A stretch of 64,000 bases of DNA from Vermamoeba vermiformis (taxonomy: Eukaryota > Tubulinea > Echinamoebida): the NCBI GenBank assembly GCA_045837725.1, contig JBEWZL010000251.1, positions 1 through 64,000 on the forward strand. Reading direction: 5' to 3'. The notes beneath the pieces are model-generated. The model ran no database searches. It was not told the DNA's origin and saw nothing but the letters and a program-made list of their open reading frames with translations. Below are positions 1 to 9,700 of this stretch, piece after piece. Position numbers and translations under genes: made by a program. Numbering within the stretch: the first letter of the stretch is position 1; the number at the start of each line of letters is the position of its first letter.

Positions 1-65
1 AACTCTACCAATATCAACGAGTTAGTAATTGCTTATTTATAATATTAATACGTAAATAAACTTAC

Positions 66-1256
66 CTATTTACCACTACGTTGATATTCAGTTCGCGATT
101 CCGCTCAAGTTGCGGATTGCATTTGTTCGCCACTTTAGCTATTTTAGCCGATCTGCTGTAAGATTACATTAGTTGCTATATGGTATAATAGTCGGATATT
201 ACTTACGGGTCTAACACTTGTTACAATTTTCATGAAATTGCTCTGCCAGATCGCGTGTTCGGATCCCGTAAAATAGCTAACCTGGTCTTACCTGTAAATA
301 AAAACGTATAAGTAAGTGATAATATGTTAAAATAAAGCGTTATACTTACTTTTGGCGCAATCGATGCGCGTCATTGAACTTCTGCGAGATCGAGAGGTTG
401 AGTTCGCGATCTCTGGCCCCAGCTCCGTGGCATCTCCTAGGCGTAAAATTAGCATCAATTATTTAAAATATTAATATATAAGGGGGATCACTTACCTTAA
501 AGACAATCGATGCCCCGTATTGAAAGTTTAGCTGATCGAGACGCGTTGGATCTTGATCTCGTAATTTCTCTTCCATAACCGCCTTCGTTATATCTACTTA
601 TATAAGGCGTTAGTATTGACCAATTTATTACCTTAAGCGTACTTACGGGTCTTCTACTGTCAATGTAATGGATCTGTTGACGCGGGAAGATCGCGTTCGA
701 GATCCGTGACGGTGATTTTGATAAACCTAAATAAGATGTATTAGAATATTAAATAATAATAAAATAAAAGATCTAAGCAACTTACCCTTGACTCGCTATC
801 GGTCATTGAGCGATCCGACTTCGCGCTCGATCTACGACGAGCGTCTTTGCACTGACGCTCAAACAACCTATTAAATAAGGATTAACATATCACTTTAATA
901 ATAAATTAAACCAAAATTTGAATTTTACACGAGCACGAAGCTCGATCCGTGAATTTAAATTGTTAATACTTTCTCAATAATTTTAAATATGAAATCGACG
1001 CATTGATTGCGTCTTATTAATATATGATATATTAAATATAATACTTGCTTGTTATTTGAACGCGTTCCACGCATCCGATCGCGCCATCAAGTCCAATCCA
1101 ACGAGCGAGTAGTTCGAAGACTGTCCAACACATTGTACGACCGAAACAATAATGAATCTCAGCAAACGACCATTGGTGGTCGAGATCTTGCAATTCAAAA
1201 AGTTACAAATAAACGAAATTCGGCTATTGTCTACTGTAGCATTAGAAAACAATAGG
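66..1256 (-). repeat. Hairpin-unit array, higher-order copy 1
   Basis: A row of 80-100 bp units, each starting on the plus strand just after CTTAC (a minus-strand GTAAG donor) and ending before CT (a minus-strand AG acceptor). Units as minus-strand exon-like blocks: about 66-164, 207-291 (type C), 350-436 (A), 496-593 (B), 647-726 (C), 786-867 (D), then E (hairpin 930-944) and F (about 1040-1256, with a GC-type donor). Spacers are AT-rich and intron-sized. Each block carries a short inverted repeat rich in GATC and CGAG, such as GATCGAGA 534-541 with TCTTGATC 551-558, and GAGATCG 386-392 with CGATCTC 407-413. The same order recurs about 1245 bp to the right. I see no long reading frame that survives across units. 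It may be a spliced noncoding RNA or a structured satellite. Confidence 0.7.
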
Positions 1257-1278
1257 ATAAATTAAATTATGCTTACCT

Positions 1279-2470
1279 TTTTCACGCGTTTTACTTTACT
1301 TTTAGAGCTATCGGTGCTCTATGTTAGCACTTTGACCGATCGAGATTCGTTGGATCTCGATCCATTTTACTTCGTCAAAGGGTCGCGTTGAACCCTCTCG
1401 ATCTGTATTTACATTAAGTACATTACAGTAAATACGACGCCAACTTACCTTGGCATTAGAGCCATCAATTTAACGGAAATTACGCGCGCCAGATCGCGTT
1501 GCCAAATCCGTTGAATTTCAACCGCCATCTTAGTACTGATAAATAAACGATGTTAGTGCTTAATAATGAATATATATATGACATTTTACTTACTTTCGAC
1601 GCGATCGATGCGCGTCATTGAACTTGTGAGAGATCGGTACGTCGTGACACGATCTCCGGCCCCAGCTCCGTGTTATTTCCTACACATAAAAATAGTATAT
1701 GTGAGTTAAGGTATTAATAAATAAGGGGTATTGCTTACATTTAGGGCATTCGCTGCTCTCTATAGAAATTTTTAAAGATCGAGATGCCTCGGATCTCGAT
1801 CTCGTAAATATTACTGAGGGCTTTCATAGCAAGCTCTAATAATAAAAACAGTTAGTATTACTCAGTATCTAACACAGTGAATACTTACGGGGCTATATTT
1901 CATTTGTTGTATCTAAATTTTAACGCGGGAAGATCGCGTTCCAGATCCGTCATCGTGAATATCTAAAACCTAAATAAAACGCATTAGCATATTGAATTAT
2001 AATAAAATAACAGTTTATAACTACTTACGCTTTATTCACTTCCGGTCATCGAGCGATCCGACTTCGCGCTCGATCCGGCACTCGCGTCTTTGCTCTACGT
2101 GCAAATAACCTATTAAATAATAATTAATACATTGTAGTAGTAATAAAACACTCGATAATTTAAACTTTACACGAGCACGAAGCTCGATCTAACTTCTCAA
2201 ATTTTAAAAAAATTATCTTGATTTTTAAAGTAATAATCGACCCATCGGTACGATTATTTTACTATTATTGAATATATTTAAAGACTTACCAATTTATTGC
2301 CAGGGCCTGGGCGGATTCGATCTCGCCATCAAGTTACCGACCCCGTCGGCGAGCAGTAGTGATCGTCCCCGCAGCGGGACACGAACGGAAAGCACCAGAA
2401 GACAATAATCCGACCATTGGTGGTCGGGATCTCGCGCATCGAAAGTCAGTAGAACTTTCGATCGCGTTGT
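1279..2470 (-). repeat. Hairpin-unit array, higher-order copy 2
   Basis: This is a diverged second copy of the preceding array, in the order B (from about 1279), C (about 1450), A (1594-1679), B (about 1739), C (1889-1969), D (about 2030-2110), E (hairpin 2172-2186), F (about 2287-2460). Matching units in copy 1 lie 1242-1245 bp to the left. Two B units hold perfect 9-bp stems with 7-nt loops: GATCGAGAT 1338-1346 with ATCTCGATC 1354-1362 (loop TCGTTGG), and the same stem at 1778-1786/1794-1802 with loop GCCTCGG. Minus-strand donor and acceptor signals are kept at the unit borders. The F units of both copies share the motif CCATTGGTGGTCG. Unit lengths differ by one or a few bases between copies (87/86, 80/81), which would break any common reading frame. 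Confidence 0.7.
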
Positions 2471-2563
2471 TGATTTATGAGTCTATTCTATAATAAAAAA
2501 TAAACGTTAATATCATTCAATTAGTATCATTAAATAATATACTAGTCAAGATTCGGACAAAAC

Positions 2564-2592
2564 TGTTACCGCCACTTACGACTTTATGACAC
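2564..2592 (+). repeat. Left terminal inverted repeat of the Ginger-type element
   Basis: Starts TGTTACCGCCACTTACG. It matches the inverse of 5156-5184 with a single mismatch and is preceded by the AAAC target duplication at 2560-2563. Confidence 0.85.
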
Positions 2593-2602
2593 ATCGCACT
2601 AA

Positions 2603-4872
2603 ATGGCGAAATCACTTCCGCTCTTTATGACACATGTTACCGCCGAAATTCAAATTTCAGTTTGGTGCGATGTGAGCCACTACAATGATAAATCAAATTA
2701 TGAGTATATTAAAACAATTACTTTTCAAGCAATGGACGATTGGCAGTATTCTGTGTACTGCAAGATCCTTGCCGGGGATCAATCTCCCTTCAGCGAAGCT
2801 GATGTTCCTCCATTGACCAGACACCAACGAAGTGCTCACAGACGACTTGCAAAGGCCAATTATTGCCTTATTGAAGGGAAGCTTTATCAGCGAGTTAAGT
2901 TTACGGAGATCGCGCAGCTTCCGCTCAGACCAACAGACCAGATGAGTGCAGAACCCAAGGTTGGTATTGACTTTGTTTTGCAAAAAGTCAAAACCCCTGT
3001 TTGGGTCCCTGTAGTTCGGTAAGCTGAAAAAGGGCGCAGATCGGAAAATCGCTGATTATTTATGAAACAGAGCATCAGAAAGACATTCGTGGCTTCAGAA
3101 AGCTCACGATGAAAACGCACACCAAGGAAGAGATGCAACGTTGAAATTCTTGCAGAAAACCGTTCATTGGCATGGAATGAAATCGGATGTGAGCAATCAC
3201 ATCCGGCTCTGTGACCTCTGCCAGCGAACAAGGACCGACTATACAGTAGCTCCATTGGAACACATTATTCCTGAGTAAGTAGAATAAACGGCAAAATATT
3301 TAATTTTAATTAATTTTTTTGGATTAGAAAGCCATTTGTTCGCTGGCAAATCGACTTGACTACTGTTGCAGGTCACACAGGTGTTCTCTTAATTGTTATT
3401 GATTGCTTCACAAAGCACGTCTGGTTCAAATGGCTGCCCTCAAAAGAAGCGATCGGCGTAACCAGCTTCTTGCTCTCAATTTTTAAAAAAGAAGGCCAAC
3501 GCCCAAAGATAATCCAATCTGATAATGGCGGTGAATTTATCTCGGATGTAATGAACCAGATCGCAGCAGAATTTAATATCGAGATAATCCATGGTAGACC
3601 GTATCACCCTCAATCACAAGGTTAGTATTAACTATTAACATACAATTTATTAATATTACACTGAAGGAAATGTTGAGCGTGTAAACAAGACAATCAAGGC
3701 GATGCTCTACAAGCTGATCCGTTCCGCAAAACAACAAAATCGTCCCTACTCTATTATGCAATTGACCGAACAAGTCGTTGATATTTACAACAACTCTTCA
3801 CACTCGTCTACAGGCTTTACCCCATTGGAATTGCAACGTCCCATACTAACCAGCCCAGTGCAAGCTAGCACACCACGAGAGATCTTAGCAGAGCAGAGAC
3901 TTCAACTTGCAGGGCTATTTGCACGTGCTCATGAACAACTCCAACGTGCAGCCAAAAAAGCAGATCGTGTTCATAATAAGAAGTATGCCACAAAGCTTCG
4001 TATTTTCAAGGTTGGGGATCGTGTTTTGTACAAAATTCCAAAACAACTGAGGAAGAAAGGCCAACCTGGTTACGATTGCGAAGCAGAGGTGACTGCAGTG
4101 CATCGCAACTCACGCTACTCTTTGAAGTTTATCACAAACAGTCCTCCAAACGCAAACCGAACATTTCATGCGAACGAATTTAAATTATACTACGGTAATT
4201 GAATTTTATTTATGTGTCATATGCTTACTAATATTACACTAGAGCCAGAAAAGCCCTCCGACACTGATCCTGAAGTTCCCACGCAAGGTAAAAAATTATT
4301 TCAAATTTTAATTAATAATCTGCCCACACAGTGGCACGCCAAGGTGGAGATCTGGAAAAAGCTGATTCTGCTGAACCAAAATCCCTGCAAGATGAAGATT
4401 CAGACCGTAAGTCATTAATTATTACGGCCAACATTTTGGGCTAAATTTTGTCCCAGTGTTCGAGGTTAATTTTGATATGGTGGCTGGCCCGAACAATAAT
4501 GACCTCGAGCATGATCACGAGCACGAGCACGAGCACGAGAAAGAAGTCAGCAATGATTTTGATCAATACTCAATTGACGTGTCAGATGAAGATGTCCCGT
4601 CGTACCTTGATGAGCAACTGGAAAATATAATTGACCTTTCTGAAGAGTCGTTGGACTGTGGAAATAATACCAATGTAATAACTGAGCGTACCCCCGAGAC
4701 AGATTCCGTTTCAGAAACGGGTAAATAATTTTCTGTGATCACAGAAATATTTATTAATATTATTTTAGATTATCAGGCTTACCAACCACGTCCACGACAA
4801 CAAATTCTTCGTGAACCTGGTATATCCGAATGCCGGTTTTTCCGGGAGCTTGGATCACCACCAAAAAAATAA
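2603..4872 (+). CDS. Integrase-type transposase of the Ginger element (multi-exon)
   Basis: Plus-strand coding segments with GTAAG/AG-type introns between them. About 3120-3275 holds a zinc-binding motif in HHCC order (HWHG, then CDLCQ). About 3330-3620 holds the rve catalytic core, with WQIDLTT, SDNGGEF and a YHPQSQG block. About 3660-4200 holds the rest of the core and an integrase C-terminal region (FKVGDRVLYKI). An acidic tail with a His-Glu run lies near 4510-4545, and the last segment ends with TAA at 4870-4872. The family cuts and pastes DNA using the DDE triad. Exon borders were read by eye, so the start at 2603 is uncertain. Introns in such a gene are known for eukaryotic DNA transposons of this kind and argue against recent retrotransposition. 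Confidence 0.65.
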
Positions 4873-5155
4873 TCCGCTTCATCTTGTCAGATGTTAATTA
4901 ACAAAAACCGACCAAACACAAACTCACGTTCTGCAATAAACTAAAGTTATCCATATAATTTTGTTCTACTGTGTTTATCACCCGTAAGACGAGCTATGCT
5001 GGATTGGCACGAGATCGCGCTTTCAAAAAATCCGATCTCACCAACACAACTTCAGAAAAAAAAAATTCTTGTTGCATATTAATAGGTATGTTTGATTGTT
5101 CACTCCTTAATGAAGAGTTCAAACTGACTAAAAATTTTTAGCCGTTTGGTGCTAC

Positions 5156-5184
5156 GTGTCGTAAAGTCGTAAGTGGCGGTAACA
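5156..5184 (-). repeat. Right terminal inverted repeat of the Ginger-type element
   Basis: Ends CGTAAGTGGCGGTAACA, the inverse of the left end. It is followed by AAAC at 5185-5188, the second copy of the 4-bp target duplication. Confidence 0.85.
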
Positions 5185-5189
5185 AAACA

Positions 5190-5216
5190 CGAGCACTAAG
5201 CTCGATCCGAATCTTG
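5190..5216. repeat. Type E hairpin unit split by the Ginger insertion
   Basis: CGAGC 5190-5194, loop ACTAA, GCTCG 5200-5204 repeats the E hairpins at 930-944 and 2172-2186 (loop ACGAA). TCCGAATCTTG at 5206-5216 is the exact inverse of CAAGATTCGGA at 2547-2557, on the other side of the transposon. With the transposon and one target copy taken away, the two arms would form one nested hairpin. The insertion therefore lies within the internal loop of an older hairpin. Confidence 0.75.
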
Positions 5217-5344
5217 CAAGATTTTATTAAAAAAATTAAAAATTCAATTTCACATATAATATTAATTAAAATGGTACCACTAATATATTTAAAAACTTAC
5301 CTTTAATAATCTCGGTCTGTGCACCGAGATCCGCGCAAGTCTTG

Positions 5345-5900
5345 ATCTCGCGCATTGCCTCGCGCTGTAACGACGCTGAATGTCGTTTGGAGCGTGTGTA
5401 TTAATTATAAATAAGCTATCTAAATCAACAAATCGACCCTTGTGGCCGATCTGTTGCGAATCCGAGATTGTCATTATTCGAAATAACTCGCGCTGAACGG
5501 CCGTGTTGACCGTGGTGCGGCACTGTCTGCTGTAATTAATCATTAAATAATAAATACATCGACCCTTGTGGTCGATCTGTTGAATTGTTTATGCGAAATA
5601 GCCCGTGAGCCATTTTCGCATCAGTTCTGATCCAAAATAACTCGCGCTGGAACGGCTCTGGTGCCGCGGCGCGTTACTATAGGCTGTAAATAAACTAATT
5701 GTACGACAATAACTAAATAAATCGACCCTTATGGTCGATCTGTCAAGGTTTAATAAAAATAGCGTTCCAGATGACGCGTGCGAATTCAGCGTATTGAAAT
5801 AACTCGCGCTGAAACGACGTTGGAGTCGTGGCGCGTAACTGTCTGCTGTTGATCATCACTAATAATCAATAAATCGACCCTTGTGGTCGATCTCTCGCTG
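5345..5900. repeat. Four-copy nested-hairpin array (G/H units)
   Basis: Four units, each with an outer stem near CGCGC/GCGCG, an inner stem of 4-6 bp, and a second hairpin ATCGACC-cttgt-GGTCGAT. Outer stems: 5361-5365/5392-5396, 5489-5493/5515-5519, 5643-5647/5669-5673, 5805-5809/5831-5835. Inner stems: AACGAC/GTCGTT (5369-5374/5382-5387), ACGG/CCGT (5497-5500/5510-5513), CGGC/GCCG (5653-5656/5663-5666), ACGAC/GTCGT (5814-5818/5825-5829). Second hairpins: 5432-5450, 5558-5576, 5721-5739, 5873-5891. The inner stems differ in sequence but stay paired. No clear coding frame or consistent splice donor is visible. Confidence 0.8.
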
Positions 5901-6546
5901 AACTATTTTTAGTGACAAGTTCGTGTCCGCTAACGGACTTGTCAGTGAGTAGGAATCGCTCCAACTTAATGTAATAATGCTTATTAATATTATTAACATT
6001 GTTTCATGAATTAATTTAAGAGAATTTCGGTGATCTCGCGGATTTAAATCCGTACGAACTTCAAGATCGGACTTAGAACCGCGAGGAAAAATAAACTATC
6101 GATAAATTACTGGTACTTACGGGTTATTTAGCCATTATTAGCCATTAATTTCTCCAAGGCTGACACAATCCGAGATGTCAGATCTGCGCGACGTTCTGTG
6201 ACCACCAACGTTTCCGAAAAAAAAACCAACCACTCCACGCATTGTTAATAGGCACCTACTAACGAAATTTATCAAAATTAAATCAATCAAAATTAATCAG
6301 TCAAAATTCGCGATCTTGGGCATGGTCGTGCCCACGCGGGATTATTGCGATAACTACCTTACCTTATCAAATTATATCGCGACCCTATATTCAATAGATA
6401 GATCTCTGTTTGATCTATCTGTTCCTGTCGTAAATTGTTCAAAAATCAATGTTCATGTTCTTTTTTGGCTATTTTGCTTCGATTTTTTGCCACGATTTTT
6501 TGGGCATGGTTTTCGCATCAATCCTGAGCGTTTCATGCCCATCGTA
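5901..6546. other. Non-coding transition from hairpin array to telomere-like tract
   Basis: This stretch holds further pieces of the array style. About 6010-6085 has GATCTCGCGG and GAACCGCGAGG arms, and ACTTACGGGT at about 6115-6124 is a type-C-like border. A hairpin GGGCA-tggtcg-TGCCC lies at about 6318-6333. No open frame here looks like a gene. Confidence 0.5.
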
Positions 6547-6565
6547 TAACCCTAACCCTAACCCT
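6547..6565 (+). repeat. Interstitial telomere-like repeat (TAACCC)3
   Basis: Three perfect TAACCC units run from 6547 to 6564, followed by T and then unrelated sequence. The strand orientation (CCCTAA reading toward the genes) is what a left chromosome end would show. It lies exactly between the hairpin-array block and the first gene. Three units are few, so a chance origin is possible. Confidence 0.65.
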
Positions 6566-6704
6566 GATCACGGCTCGAATTCGGTCGTTCTCGGACTGCA
6601 CCTTTTTGGATCCTTTTCGTGGCTTTATTCCAGAAAAAGACTTGTAAACTTTTTGCTGCCTGTTTGGAAGTGTCAGCGTGGTCATCAGATCGTTCTTTTC
6701 CTAC

Positions 6705-9700
6705 TTACTTTTCCTTGATCTCCTTCTTGACAGAGTCATTGAGATCGGAGCAATCGATCATCAAGTCCAGCGGCAATGCCACGGCAGAATACCCGGAGTC
6801 AGCGTATGGAGTTTGATTCGAGTGCCGCCAAACATTGCTGCCAGCAAAATACATCTTCACCGCTGCCAGACTGTTTCTGTTGGAGTTGAACTTTATCATC
6901 GAACTCTTCAAGCAACCGATGCCCAAGTTTGGGAAGGACTGCACGGAAGCTCCCAGCGGAACGGAGGGATCATCCCCTTGTTCAAAGTTACGATCGTTTG
7001 GGATGAAAAGCTTCGAAAAAGATGATATTGAAGCATCGTTCATCGAGGCAACAAAGTTGGGGTTCCAGATGACCGAATGAGTCTGCTTCGCACTGACGCT
7101 CCTGCGCAACTTAGGTGTGAGCAGCAGCCTTCACGAGCTTTACCATCGTACCTGAGAGTAATTGCTATATCCTGGTAGAATTTGGTGCCTTCGAAATATT
7201 CGTTCTCCTTGTCGCATATCTCGTCGACTTCGAACACACTCGACACGTTGTTCATGAACCAATTGAACTCGGAGGCATCTTTCATCACCTCTTTACCACC
7301 GAAAAATTGCACCACAAAGACGACAGGAACCCTGAACAGAGGTTGAGAAAACGGAGGTAGATAGGCTTTTTTTTTTGTACCTAGATCCACGAAAGTGGAA
7401 TCGTGACTTAAGCTTTTGAATCTCAGTCAGGCAGTCGGCAGAAACCGTCTCCATCCTCCTGACATCTTGATTTTCGTTTAGGTGCTCCTCCAAGTCATCC
7501 CAAATGCCAATGTCTTTGGCAGCATCGGAGTTTTTGATCCCAGTCAAGATGACATCCTTGTAAAACGCTCGGAACATAGAAGGCAACAACGAATCATGCG
7601 ACTTCCAGCCCAGGAAGCAAGCATACACGTCATTCTTGCCATCCACGGCCCTGATCAAAAGTGGTCAGAACTGTAGGGACTAGCAGCCACTAGCGAGAAC
7701 ATACCCAATTTTTAGGTTGGCAGTTGTCGACAATGAGGACCCTGCCCAATCACCCTTTATCTTGTCGGCAGAAGAACCATACTGAGGATGGATGTACAGA
7801 CGAGGTAGCCTACGGAGCACTCCCAGGGTGTCGGTGACGATCGAGGTCGCATCCAAATCCATTCGAGAATGCAAATCAACTTTTGATTTGAGATCGGGAT
7901 AGTGAGCAGCTGCACCATAGTAGGTTGTGCTATTGAAAAACTCCATAGGGTTATTCGGGAGGTCGGAAGAATCAGACACTTCCTTGTAATCCTCAATCAG
8001 GTGTGCCGAGTAGACGGTCGGCCTGCAGGAACGAGTTTGCAGCATTGAAGCAAGCTCGTCTGACGTTGCTTTCGGCAAGGAACAACCCGCCAGAGATGGG
8101 ATAACGGTGTTGAGGCTAGAAAGTTGTCAATCAGAGTGCTTGCAGCATGAGCAATCTGTTTGTTGATTACCGTTCCACGTTGGATAGAAAATTAACTTGC
8201 TCCTCTTCTTCCATGTTCAAAAACCATTGCAGATTGGAAATGACTTGGTGTTGCCTAACAATGCTCACCATCTTGTCGAATGAAACGGCCTCAGGGGATG
8301 ACAGTTCCTTCATTGCAAAAAAATTAGGATCCAGGAGCTGCGTCTTACTGATCTCTGTTACCTCTGACCCTTCCTCTTCAGCAATCGAGTCGTTGAACTG
8401 GAACAGGCAATCGTCGGAGGGACTCGACTCTGCCTCGTCGACCAAAAGCTGCTCGTCGTTCGACCAGTCAATGCTGCGCTGCCGCTCCGAACTGGACGAC
8501 AGCTCATCATGGGGATTGGAATTGGGAATGTTGTCGCTGGACATCTCGGGGAGTCTGCTCATTCTCCTGGTGAAGAAAGGCGTCAGAAATAGCATTCTCC
8601 CATTTTTGTTTACAAGAACTCTTTATAAAAAATATTGTATAAAATCAAGGATACAATCATTCAGACAGATAAGTGGGGATTCTGCTGGCATTGACCGTTT
8701 CAAACAGTTCAGGCTGCAACATGTACGTCTTTCCTTTGTACGACACCACCCAATCCTTGGCAGATTCGATATGCTTTTTCCAAAGCTCATCAAAGCCTTT
8801 GCCGATTTTCTTGGCAATCGTCGAGAACGACAGGTTGCAGAAAAGCAAAGCCGGGATCCTTCGTGCAGCTGCCTCGAACTTGGTGCAATTGTGCTTGAAT
8901 CTGGCAGGGCAATGATTATCAGTCTGGTTTGCTGTTAAACCTAGCAATGCTTACCTTCGAAAAGAGTTGCAGGATCCAGTCTTGTCCTTTGTGTCGAAGA
9001 TCCGAGCCTGAACAAATGTCGATCCCTTGAGCTGCCAAAATGCCTTGTTCTTGATCACTGCTTGGTGAAGCTTTGCATTGACCTCTTCTTTTTTCTTTTG
9101 CTCAGTCATTGAAGAGCTCCAATTGGCCTCGCATTCTGCCCGAATTTGGGACTGCCAATGAGTGAGAAAAGAACTTAGCGCAAACAATTTCATTTTGGTG
9201 GCTATCTAGAAAAGTGCAACATAATTAGTCAGGTTGCAAGCACTGAAAACTACCTGATCCACTTACTTTCACGCTCCTGTCATCCCGGTGCAATTTTGTG
9301 AGGTCTGCAGCAATGCTTGTGAGATAGCTATTGTAGTCCGCTTCAGCAGTCTTGCATTTGAACCAGGCGTTCAGGAAGGAGCGATCCACCAAATCAACAT
9401 GATCTGAAGAAAGAGCAGCATCCACCTCAAAGGTTTGCGACGACTTCATCCCGTTTACGAATTTTGTGTAGGCGGCATAATCGATAGAGCAGTCGGAGAG
9501 CTTGTCGAGAAGCGCACCAAAGTGATCAACTGTGTCAAAAGATTAAAAGGGGACTATGACGTATCTATTGACTCTTAGCTTACCCTCAGGAGTTGCTGGT
9601 TTTGCTTGCAACTCCTTTGCTGGAAAGATTTTCTGGGGGGCAATATCTCTTTGAGCAGATGGGGGCTTGGCTTTCTGGCTAGTCTCACACTGAACGGCTG

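Larger units (their letters stand above)
2564..5184 (+). mobile_element. Ginger/Tdd-4-type DNA transposon
   Basis: The element is 2,621 bp with terminal inverted repeats of about 29 bp starting TGTTACC and ending GGTAACA (one mismatch seen). It is flanked on both sides by AAAC (2560-2563 and 5185-5188), a 4-bp target duplication. Inside, on the plus strand, are segments of an integrase-like protein: an N-terminal HHCC zinc-binding region, a DDE core of the rve type and an SH3-like C-terminal region. I see no reverse transcriptase, capsid or long terminal repeats. TGT...ACA termini, a 4-bp duplication and an integrase-type transposase define the Ginger/Tdd-4 group of cut-and-paste DNA transposons. 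It has inserted into a hairpin unit of the surrounding array. The ends look intact and it may be fairly young. Confidence 0.8.

Noticed and set aside
496-867. A Ser/Arg-rich protein encoded by spliced units D, C, B and A on the minus strand
   Set aside because: The frame is open through D, C and most of B but meets TAA at the end of B. The matching units of copy 2 have stops or other frames, so protein-level selection is not supported.
1049-1255. 68-codon plus-strand frame in unit F
   Set aside because: It covers a hairpin-array unit whose second copy does not keep the frame.
2564-5184. Reading the integrase segment as part of an LTR retroelement
   Set aside because: There are no long terminal repeats and no reverse transcriptase or capsid segments, while TGT...ACA inverted ends and a 4-bp target duplication are present.
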